A DNA stretch of 64,000 nucleotides, taken from Gallionella sp. GTDB taxonomy: Bacteria; Pseudomonadota; Gammaproteobacteria; Burkholderiales; Gallionellaceae. The notes beneath the pieces were generated by a model. It saw nothing but the letters and a program-made list of their open reading frames with translations. It did no database searches and was not told the origin of the DNA. The stretch lies in contig JANXXX010000021.1 in the NCBI GenBank assembly GCA_025350405.1, positions 49,958-113,957 on the forward strand, read 5' to 3'. The translations under genes were made by a program, and so were the position numbers. Position 1 is the first letter of the stretch. Every line of letters starts with the position of its first letter. This document shows, piece by piece, positions 9,190-15,918 of the stretch.

Positions 9190-9618
9190 CTACTTCGCAA
9201 TCGACACACTCATCTGCCGCTCAACATAGCTCGGCGTGGCCGCCGTACCCTGCGTAGCAGTTGAGGTCAGTTGAAACAGGGTGATCGTTGCGCTTGCTTC
9301 TGACGCTGCCGCACTACCACAATTGACTGTCACCGTGAAATTCTGCAAGGTGGTGCCCGTTAAAGTGACGTTGTTCGGCTGAGGTGCCGCAAGCGTACCG
9401 CAAGCAATGGCGCCCGGGGTAAGCACCTGATACGCGCCCCACTCTATGCCTGCACGCGCGGCCTGATACGCGCGCGCGCCTTGCACATCCAGCGCAGCGC
9501 TTTGCTGCTGAGTGGTGGAAAGCGTGACGGCAAATGTACCCAGCGCGGCAATCACCACCAGCAGGAAAATCGCCGAAACCAGACTGAAGCCGCGCTGAAT
9601 GTTTTGTTTCGTCTTCAT
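9190..9618 (-). CDS. mshP: MSHA minor pilin-like protein MshP
   Basis: A 142-residue protein with a prepilin-like start: MKTKQNIQRGFSLVSAIFLLVVIAALGTFAV. The basic leader ends in Gly before FSL, and the usual Glu5 is replaced (FSLVSAI), as is common for MshP/PilX-type proteins. The segment QGARAYQAARAGIEWGAYQV is characteristic of PilX/MshP. Its ATG overlaps the mshO stop by 4 bases. It probably belongs to the minor-pilin priming complex with MshC, MshD and MshO. Confidence 0.9.
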   Translation of the reverse strand: MKTKQNIQRGFSLVSAIFLLVVIAALGTFAVTLSTTQQQSAALDVQGARAYQAARAGIEWGAYQVLTPGAIACGTLAAPQPNNVTLTGTTLQNFTVTVNCGSAAASEASATITLFQLTSTATQGTAATPSYVERQMSVSIAK

Positions 9619-10493
9619 GGCATGTTGCTCACATGAGTTGCACTGTAAAGTGTAACCGTCTCGCCACTCTCGGTGATACCCAGATTCAGCGTCACCAAGC
9701 CAGATCGCTGCGCCACTACAAAAGCATCATAGGAAAAGCTGCAACTGCTAACGTTGGTTGCCAATCTTGCTCGCGCACCCTGCACAGCAATCAGCGCATC
9801 CAGCTTCGCAATCGAATCCGTACTTGTTTGAGCGCTCTGAATGACATAGCCCCAATAACGCCAGAGCGTACCCGCTCCGTCGCAGGCATAGGTGACTGGC
9901 GTGGTAATCACCTGAAAACGATGGCCGGGCGAATCAAACGGCAGCGTGCTCGCCGATGTAATGGAGATGCTATTAGCACCCACCGCACTGACTGCGCGCC
10001 GATTATGCGTTGCCAGCGTATTACCAACGTATGCGTCCGCGCCAGGGATACCGAGGTTATACACCACGATCTGGTCGCCGACCGCTACCGGCGGCATCGC
10101 ACCCAGCACCTCGAAGCATGTATCGGCAGCAGTGAAAACAAGCACATCGGCAGCCAAACTGCCGCAACCCACAGATGCACCAGCCGGTGCCGCATCGGCA
10201 CGATAACGTCCGCCGCCCGTGGTTGGTAGAAACTCAAGGAAACAACTGGTCGCACCACCCGTGCAAGTGCCTGTCACGCGCACGCTGTTCGGCAAGGCCA
10301 GCCGTAAGTCGCGCCCGATGCGGCGCAACGCGGTATCGGCGATGTCGGTCATGTCGGCACGGCGCGATACATCCATATACTGCTGTATCGGCGCCTTGAG
10401 AAACACCGCCACCATGCTGCCGATGATGCCGGTGATGACGATCACCATGATCATCTCGACCAGCGTGAAACCAGAATTAGATTTGCGCATCAT
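9615..10493 (-). CDS. mshO: MSHA minor prepilin MshO
   Basis: A 292-residue type IV prepilin: leader MMRKSNSG, cleavage before FTLVEMIMVIVITGIIGSMV with Glu5 present. TALRRIGRDLRLALPNSVRV is the signature of MshO/PilW-like minor pilins. The globular part has several Cys (TGTCTGGATSCF and others) that could form disulfides. It overlaps mshD and mshP by 4 bases each, indicating tight coupling. Confidence 0.92.
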   Translation of the reverse strand: MMRKSNSGFTLVEMIMVIVITGIIGSMVAVFLKAPIQQYMDVSRRADMTDIADTALRRIGRDLRLALPNSVRVTGTCTGGATSCFLEFLPTTGGGRYRADAAPAGASVGCGSLAADVLVFTAADTCFEVLGAMPPVAVGDQIVVYNLGIPGADAYVGNTLATHNRRAVSAVGANSISITSASTLPFDSPGHRFQVITTPVTYACDGAGTLWRYWGYVIQSAQTSTDSIAKLDALIAVQGARARLATNVSSCSFSYDAFVVAQRSGLVTLNLGITESGETVTLYSATHVSNMP

Positions 10494-11083
10494 GGCACCG
10501 TCCTCGGCGCATAGCGTGTGCGAAAGCCTTCAAGCGTTACCGGCACTTTATCAGGCCCCGTAACAGTGACATTGATCAGCAACGTTTCCGAACCCGCAAT
10601 CCCGCTCAATCCAGGCTGTGTCATCGTCACCAGTGCGTCATATCCGGTCAATACAGTATTATTGTTTATGTCACGAATGCCACCGGCAGCGGTCATGGAG
10701 AAATTACGGTAGTCGTTAACGTTGTCAAAGCTGGCATTGACGGCAGGCGCCGCCGTTCCGTAGCGATCCTCAGTTACGCCAGCGATGGTTTCTGCCCCCA
10801 ACGCTTCAACAGTCGCAGCACAACCACCCACACCCACAACAGCGGAAACCGCTATGGTCGCATTCCCGTCATCCGGGTCGCAATAAGTGAATGGCATCAA
10901 CTCGATTTCTTCGAGCAGCGATTCGGCAATCGCCAAAGATTGTTTGTGAATGATCGGGCCGGCACTGCCTTTACCCGTGACATTCATCACCAGCAAAATA
11001 CCCGCCAGCGCCACGCCGACTATGACGATGAACATGATCAGCTCGATCAGGCTGATACCACGCTGTTTATGGCGAGTGTACAT
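10490..11083 (-). CDS. mshD: MSHA minor prepilin MshD
   Basis: A 197-residue prepilin: MYTRHKQRG followed by ISLIELIMFIVIVGVALAGILLVMN. Ile replaces Phe at mature position 1, as is usual for MshD/GspI-type pilins, and Glu5 is kept. IAESLLEEIELMPFTYCDPDD matches MshD/PilV. The start overlaps the mshC 3' end by 17 bases. Confidence 0.9.
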   Translation of the reverse strand: MYTRHKQRGISLIELIMFIVIVGVALAGILLVMNVTGKGSAGPIIHKQSLAIAESLLEEIELMPFTYCDPDDGNATIAVSAVVGVGGCAATVEALGAETIAGVTEDRYGTAAPAVNASFDNVNDYRNFSMTAAGGIRDINNNTVLTGYDALVTMTQPGLSGIAGSETLLINVTVTGPDKVPVTLEGFRTRYAPRTVP

Positions 11084-11612
11084 AGCCGGTCTCAGTTTCT
11101 ACGACAATGTTGTTCGGCGCGCCGCTGACGGTAATGGTCTTATTAGCGGCGAAGCTGGGTTTGCCCAGCGCATCAAAATAAAAACCTGTTGGGGTAGGAG
11201 AAAATGCAATGCCCGCAGGTGCGGGAACACTATATGACGCACCGCCGGAAGGAGAAGCCAGATTCACTCCCGGGCAAACCGGCGTAGTATTTATGGTCAA
11301 AGTGATGCTGTTAGATGCAAAAGCCACGCAAACATAACGGTGCTGCGCAATCGCCTCTTTTTGCGCGTAACGCAATGAGGCTTGCACTTGATCGGCAAAA
11401 CCGCGAGATTGAAAAACATTGGTACTCAAAAGACGCGGGGCAACAACTGCACCCAGTATTCCGACGATGACCATCGTCATGATCAGCTCGACCAGCGTGA
11501 AGCCGCATTGCTTGTCGCTCACCAGCCTGCCAAACATCCGCGCCTGTGTAGCGCCGTGAAATTTTCCGGCCTCGTGTTTGATCACATCAATTTGGCTGGA
11601 ACTCAAACGCAT
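11067..11612 (-). CDS. mshC: MSHA minor prepilin MshC with an unusual N-terminal extension
   Basis: The prepilin signature CG-FTLVELIMTMVIVGILGAVVAPR followed by QVQASLRYAQKEAIAQHR is that of MshC/GspH-type minor pilins. The longest frame starts at 11612 (MRLSSSQIDVIKHEAG), preceded by GAGGGG at about 10 bases, and would give a 37-residue leader. Shorter choices are ATG 11537 (MFGRLVSDKQCG) and GTG 11522, whose 6-7-residue leader is the normal length. The extension resembles the N-terminus of MNT-type nucleotidyltransferases (see findings). I kept the long frame because of its ribosome site, but the true start is unsettled. Confidence 0.8.
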   Translation of the reverse strand: MRLSSSQIDVIKHEAGKFHGATQARMFGRLVSDKQCGFTLVELIMTMVIVGILGAVVAPRLLSTNVFQSRGFADQVQASLRYAQKEAIAQHRYVCVAFASNSITLTINTTPVCPGVNLASPSGGASYSVPAPAGIAFSPTPTGFYFDALGKPSFAANKTITVSGAPNNIVVETETGYVHSP

Positions 11613-11681
11613 GTCCTATATGCCCCTCGGGAACGGAATTGACATGGGAGCAAAGTATAACAAAAGCGCAAACGGCAGACG

Positions 11682-11711
11682 AAAAAACAGGGGGACGAAC
11701 CCCCCGTTTTG
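11682..11711 (-). terminator. Rho-independent terminator after mshA copy 2
   Basis: On the minus strand AAAACGGGGGG-TTCGT-CCCCCTGTTTTTT forms a strong GC stem followed by T6. It lies between the stop of the pilin gene (11746) and mshC, so it would keep pilin mRNA more abundant than the minor-pilin message. Confidence 0.85.
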
Positions 11712-11745
11712 CTTGCTGCGTTGGATTCACCCAACATGGCTGAAA

Positions 11746-12318
11746 TTAACAGCCGGCAGTAGTCGGAGCGCTTACACCGGGTGACGCACCCGCTGCTGCG
11801 GCTTGTGTATAAGTGAAAGAACAAGTCGCATTAGTCTGTGCACCTGTCGCGCCAATCGTACCTGTACCGCCGATCACAGAAAAAGTGGTAACTGGCGCAG
11901 CAATAATCGCACCGTATCCCTCGGTATTCAACTGTGCCAGCGTAGGTGCAAATATTGAACTCATGCCCGCTGCAGAAATAATGCCCGCCGTGCCGAAAGC
12001 CGAGCTGGCTGGGTAGCCGAAAACCAGATTGATTATCCCCGCCTCAGTACATACTGTACCGGCTAAACCTACCAAGTTATTGGCAGTTCCGCCGCCACCG
12101 GGACAAGCCGCGGCGTCGGCCACGCCAGCCCGCACCAAAACGGTAGAATGAGTTATTGCTGTAGCGGCTTGCACTGAACCACGCGCCGCATTCAGCTTTG
12201 CCACTCGCGCATCGTTCTGAAGGGCGCTGAACTTGGGCAGCGCTACTGCTGCCAGGATGCCCAAAATCACGATCACTATGATCAATTCGATCAGGGTAAA
12301 ACCAGATTGTTGTTTCAT
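11746..12318 (-). CDS. mshA: MSHA-type major pilin, copy 2
   Basis: A 190-residue type IVa pilin. I chose ATG 12318 (MKQQSG before FTLIELIIVIVILGILAAVALPKF) rather than the track's 12369, since it gives a normal 6-residue leader and Glu5. The globular domain is Gly/Ala-rich with several Cys (DAAACPGGGG, GTVCTEAG, NATCSFTY). It is a paralogue of the next pilin (12524-13081), has its own terminator, and follows a vestigial mini-ORF at 12379-12429. Either pilin could be the main subunit. Confidence 0.92.
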   Translation of the reverse strand: MKQQSGFTLIELIIVIVILGILAAVALPKFSALQNDARVAKLNAARGSVQAATAITHSTVLVRAGVADAAACPGGGGTANNLVGLAGTVCTEAGIINLVFGYPASSAFGTAGIISAAGMSSIFAPTLAQLNTEGYGAIIAAPVTTFSVIGGTGTIGATGAQTNATCSFTYTQAAAAGASPGVSAPTTAGC

Positions 12319-12378
12319 TATTCGCACTCCTAAAATGTAAGGTCGCAAAACCGTTTTTGACAACTTCACTTTGCCTAC

Positions 12379-12429
12379 TTAACTCTTGCCCCACTTGATC
12401 GCTTCAATTTGTCTGGAACTCAAATGCAT
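12379..12429 (-). pseudogene. 16-codon relic resembling the mshC N-terminal extension
   Basis: Minus-strand ATG 12429 reads MHLSSRQIEAIKWGKS then stops. The first 12 codons match the extension of mshC (MRLSSSQIDVIK) in both DNA and protein, including GAGTTCCAGNCAAATTGANGNGATCAA. It looks like a stub of the N-terminus of an MNT-type nucleotidyltransferase left in the pilin leader region. It may also simply be a translated upstream peptide. Confidence 0.5.
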
Positions 12430-12442
12430 GCATCCATCCAGC

Positions 12443-12469
12443 TAAAAACAATGGGGCCAAAGCCCCCTG
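12443..12469 (-). terminator. Terminator after mshA copy 1
   Basis: The minus strand shows GGGGGCTTTGGCCCC followed by ATTGTTTTTAG, a stem with a T-rich tail, about 55 bases after the pilin stop at 12524. It separates the two pilin transcripts. Confidence 0.7.
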
Positions 12470-12523
12470 CTTTATTTCTGCATCAGGTTTGAAAACACGG
12501 GAACCGTGGTTTATCGGCTGCTA

Positions 12524-13081
12524 TCATGGGTTGGTCAAGGTCATAACGCCCGTGCTAGCATCATAGGTAAAGAGACGCCCGGTCGAAGTAGTAGCGCTGC
12601 CAGCAAAATATGTATACGTGCAAACTGGCGAAGCTACTGTCGTGACCCAATCTATTCCTGTAGCAGCAGCAGTAGCAATCGTTGGGCCTCCACCGCCCAT
12701 GATTGCTTGCCACACATTCAGGCATGTTGCGGTAGTCATGGTCGGTACGCCAGCAACCATGGTTGGCGCGGCGTTGTTGGCAGGATAACCATTGCCACCA
12801 AAACCTACGGTTACCCCATCAATAGCAATGGCGACACCGGTGGTACAGGTAGTGGCGGTACAGTTCGCGGGTGCAGTGCCGGGTGAAGCGCCATTCACCA
12901 TCCATCTTGCACGCACCACTGCAACAGCCGAGTTAAACCCGCCATAGACACCGGCAACCGAAGCCCGTTGCGCATCCGTTGCGAGATTTACAAACTTCGG
13001 CAACGCAGTCGCCGCCAAAATGCCGAGGATCACGATCACCATTACCAATTCAATCAGGGTAAAACCAGATTGTCGTTTCAT
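12524..13081 (-). CDS. mshA: MSHA-type major pilin, copy 1
   Basis: A 185-residue prepilin: MKRQSG then FTLIELVMVIVILGILAATALPKFVNLATDAQRASVAGVYGGFNSAVAVVRARW. It has the Glu5 and ALPKFV segment of MshA, and Cys pairs NCTATTCTTG and SPVCTYTYF. A TAGGAG-like site precedes the ATG. It lies upstream of a second pilin paralogue, and the pair diverge strongly after the N-terminal helix. A type IV pilus subunit for adhesion or surface sensing. Confidence 0.92.
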   Translation of the reverse strand: MKRQSGFTLIELVMVIVILGILAATALPKFVNLATDAQRASVAGVYGGFNSAVAVVRARWMVNGASPGTAPANCTATTCTTGVAIAIDGVTVGFGGNGYPANNAAPTMVAGVPTMTTATCLNVWQAIMGGGGPTIATAAATGIDWVTTVASPVCTYTYFAGSATTSTGRLFTYDASTGVMTLTNP

Positions 13082-13233
13082 TTTCAGTCTCCTAATTTAA
13101 GGCCGCAGCCCTGGTTATTGAAGCACTTTCATTTCGTCCGTTAAGCCATTGCCGCAGCAAGGTTTTGACTAGACGGGCGAACACTAAGCGAAGTCTGGTA
13201 TGAACGCAAGGCCCCAACCGACCAACGGTTACG

Positions 13234-13848
13234 TTATGCGAATAAACGGAAGATGGCAAAAAACAGATAAATGCTGCCCAGCAACAGCAACCAGCCTACC
13301 CTTTGAGCATGGCGCACGACGAAACGATCCACCTGGTCATGGTGCGGCACATCCAATACTTTGGTGGCACGGCGCAAAGACACCCATTGGTTGGCATCCT
13401 CCTCCATGCCGCGCAGCAGGCTGGGACGCAACCATAAAAACAGCCCCGCTATCAGCGCGACCACACCGCCGATCAGTGCACCGAGCACCATGGCATCAAG
13501 CAGGCCATCCAGCAGCTTTGCCGGCAGCATGCCGCTCCAGCGCTGCAACGTGTATGCCTTGTCGAACTGGAGACCGAAATAGCCAAGGATATAAGATGCC
13601 CCCAGCACAATGACGATCCCTGCCGCACGATGATATTGATAAAACCAGTGTTCAGTGCTGACGCTGCGATCAACCCACCGGTTGATATGCCGCATAGAAA
13701 TCCAACGGTTTGCCACGCGATTGACCCGCTCCAGAAGATGTGGCTTGAAGATCAACAACAGCGCCAATGCCACACCGGACAACGCACCGATCAACAAGAA
13801 GATCGCCAGAGCGCGCCACAAGAAAATATCGACGGGGTCAGTGCTCAT
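13234..13848 (-). CDS. Membrane protein with internal duplication, in MSHA cluster
   Basis: I do not recognise a named family. From ATG 13848 (MSTDPVDIFLWRALAIF) it has 204 residues and about four membrane segments in two pairs. The two halves look like copies: FKPHLLERVNRVANRWISMRHINRWVD in the first and LRPSLLRGMEEDANQWVSLRRATKVLDV in the second, each followed by a helix ending in GASYIL or GSIYLF. The loop ANxWxSxRxxxxxxD is basic and likely cytoplasmic. It is codirectional with the pilus genes and lies between a minor prepilin and the pilins, so a role in pilus function is possible but unshown. Confidence 0.7.
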   Translation of the reverse strand: MSTDPVDIFLWRALAIFLLIGALSGVALALLLIFKPHLLERVNRVANRWISMRHINRWVDRSVSTEHWFYQYHRAAGIVIVLGASYILGYFGLQFDKAYTLQRWSGMLPAKLLDGLLDAMVLGALIGGVVALIAGLFLWLRPSLLRGMEEDANQWVSLRRATKVLDVPHHDQVDRFVVRHAQRVGWLLLLGSIYLFFAIFRLFA

Positions 13849-13871
13849 TGCAATGGGGAATATCAGCGAGT

Positions 13872-13946
13872 GTAGGGTGGGCAAGCTTTACCTGCCCACG
13901 CGGACAATACAATAACGGTGGGCAGATGAGGCTTGTCCACCCTACG
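13872..13946. repeat. Inverted repeat of the GGTGGGCAAGC family
   Basis: GTAGGGTGGGCAAGC followed by TTTACCTGCCC pairs with GGGCAGATGAGGCTTGTCCACCCTAC, giving about 26-base arms separated by about 22 bases. Shorter versions occur at 27413-27437 and 59326-59353. It lies upstream of the membrane-protein gene and looks like a REP-type element. Confidence 0.7.
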
Positions 13947-14109
13947 ACTGTTAATCCGGACGAACCTGAACAAAATGCAGGTCGGGATGCGCCCGATTTT
14001 GGAGTGCGGTGACGTGTCACAGCTTTTTCAAAGCGTAGAACTTTTTCCAGAAGCGCAGACATGTCTGCACACTCCATATCAAAAACGCGGCCCACCCTGA
14101 GGTACAAGA

Positions 14110-14682
14110 TTAAAACCACGAATATGGCTCGACCGGTACGAACACCACGCCAGTCAATTCATGGGGAGAATTCTGCAATGAAGGCAGGCGCGAAGCCGTA
14201 TAGTTCACGGCAATGTGGAAACGTATCCATTTCTTGCCGTCCTTGCCGGGATTGAAGTAATTGGCATTGCGCACGATATAAACCAGGTCGCGCGACTTGA
14301 GATCAAACACCCAGTTGCCGGGCTCCACGTTCAACGGCGTCGGGTCGTAAAATTCTCCGGCGTAATTGCGCGGCCTTTTTTGCAACCAGCTCATCGGGTT
14401 GTCTTGTGCCAATGCCGTCACGTCTGAGGATTTGCCGCGCGTCAGTACCTGTCCGTATTGCATGGTCAGCGCGGTTTGTATCGCCCCCGCTACCGCTTCC
14501 ATCGCAGTCTTCTCGGCCTGTTCCTGATAGTACAGCGCGCGATTAATGAACAGCCCCATCAGCACCGCGATGATGCTGATGACCACGATCAATTCAAAGA
14601 GAGTGAAGCCGAGCTGACCAATCCCCCCTACCCCCCTTTTAAAAAGGGGGGAGGCTGCTTGCTGACGGGGGGATTTACTCAT
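14110..14682 (-). CDS. MSHA minor prepilin with REP palindrome in its leader
   Basis: A 190-residue type IV prepilin-like protein. The start ATG 14682 overlaps the mshG stop (ATGA). The leader MSKSPRQQAASPLFKRGVGG then IGQLG precedes FTLFELIVVISIIAVLMGLFI, so the leader is about 25 residues, much longer than the usual 6-10. The added part is encoded by a CCCCCC/GGGGGG palindrome. The mature part has YYQEQAEKTAMEAVAGAIQ and a C-terminal domain like MshB/MshF-position prepilins. Gene order places it where mshF/mshB sit in other MSHA loci, but I cannot choose between these names. Confidence 0.8.
   Translation of the reverse strand: MSKSPRQQAASPLFKRGVGGIGQLGFTLFELIVVISIIAVLMGLFINRALYYQEQAEKTAMEAVAGAIQTALTMQYGQVLTRGKSSDVTALAQDNPMSWLQKRPRNYAGEFYDPTPLNVEPGNWVFDLKSRDLVYIVRNANYFNPGKDGKKWIRFHIAVNYTASRLPSLQNSPHELTGVVFVPVEPYSWF
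14620..14675. repeat. REP-like palindrome inside a prepilin gene
   Basis: Outer arms AATCCCCCC and GGGGGGATT flank an inner CCCCCCTTTTTAAAAAGGGGGG perfect palindrome. The sequence type (translating as SPLFKRG) is a common dispersed repeat in proteobacteria. Here it is read in frame within the prepilin leader. Confidence 0.75.
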
Positions 14683-15917
14683 CGATGCATCGCCGCTTTG
14701 CCCAAGTCCCACATCGGCAGGAATACGCCGAGCGCCAATATCAGCACCAGAATGCCGAGCGCGACAATCAGGATCGGTTCAATTTTCGAGCTGAGGGTCG
14801 CAACTTCGTATTTGACTTCGCGCTCATACATGTCGGCGATCTCGAACATCAGCCCGTCCATGTCGCCGGTTTCTTCGCCGACAGCGATCATCTGCAACAC
14901 CACCGGATTGAACACGCCAGTGGCGACTGCGGTGCGCAAGATGCTTTCACCGCGCTCGATGCCGTCACGCATCTGCTCGATACGGCTGCGCATGAAATCG
15001 TTATCCACCACCATGGCGACCACATTCATCCCTTGCAAAATCGGCATGCCGCTCTTGAACGAAAGTGCCATGCCGCGCGCAAACCGCGACAAGGTGGCTT
15101 TAAGGATAATCGATCCGACCACCGGAAGCTTGAATTTACTCCGATCCCATTTATAGCGCCCGTCTACCGTATTGATATAAAAACGAAAGCTCATCGCTGC
15201 GCCGATCACCATCGCCAACATCAGTAACCAATAATCCACCATGAAGCCGGAGAAGCCGATCAACATTCTGGTGATGAGCGGAAGTTCGGCGTTGAAACCC
15301 GCATACACCTTGGCGAATGCGGGAATCACAAACAGGTTGATGATAACAATCGCGATCGCCATCGCCATCATCACAAAGCTCGGGTAGCGCATCGCCGTTT
15401 TGATTCGTTCGCGCATATCGCGTTCGAATTCCAGGTGCTCGTACAGGCGTATGAAGGTAGTATCCAACATGCCGGTCATTTCTCCCACCTGCACCATGCT
15501 GACGTAGAACGGCGAGAAAACTTTTGGATGGCGGCGCAGTGCTGCGCTGAGTTCACGACCGCTATCCAGGCTTTCGCGCATATCCTGCAACACGGCCGAG
15601 AAGGTCGGGTTCTGCGAGGATTCCTGCAAGCCAGCCAGTGCGCGCATGATGGGCACGCCGGCTTTAAGCAAAGTGTACATCTGGCGACTGAACAGGATCA
15701 CATCCATCGAGGTAACCGGCTTCTCTGTGAAAAGACGCTTGATCCAGTCCGGCTTGCTGATATCTCTGCCAATAATGCCGCGAAACTGGGTAATTTCGAG
15801 GGGCGTTACACCGGTATTCACAAGCTGGTCGGCGATAACGCTGCTGTTATCGCCATCCAGCGTGCCTTCCACCAGATCGCCGCGGCCGTTGCGCCCTTTG
15901 TAGGCAAATATGGCCAC
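14679..15917 (-). CDS. mshG: MSHA platform protein MshG (PilC/GspF family)
   Basis: A 412-residue inner-membrane platform protein. It has the start FAYKGRNGRGDLVEGTLDGD, two homologous GspF domains (about 75-200 with FSRQMYTLLKAGVPIMRAL, and about 280-405 with FARGMALSFKSGMPILQGM), and three membrane helices. GEMTGMLD and GEETGDMD are the family's repeated motifs. It would transmit MshE motion to pilin insertion. The start lies 1 base after the mshE stop. Confidence 0.95.
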   Translation of the reverse strand: MAIFAYKGRNGRGDLVEGTLDGDNSSVIADQLVNTGVTPLEITQFRGIIGRDISKPDWIKRLFTEKPVTSMDVILFSRQMYTLLKAGVPIMRALAGLQESSQNPTFSAVLQDMRESLDSGRELSAALRRHPKVFSPFYVSMVQVGEMTGMLDTTFIRLYEHLEFERDMRERIKTAMRYPSFVMMAMAIAIVIINLFVIPAFAKVYAGFNAELPLITRMLIGFSGFMVDYWLLMLAMVIGAAMSFRFYINTVDGRYKWDRSKFKLPVVGSIILKATLSRFARGMALSFKSGMPILQGMNVVAMVVDNDFMRSRIEQMRDGIERGESILRTAVATGVFNPVVLQMIAVGEETGDMDGLMFEIADMYEREVKYEVATLSSKIEPILIVALGILVLILALGVFLPMWDLGKAAMHR

Positions 15918-15918
15918 G

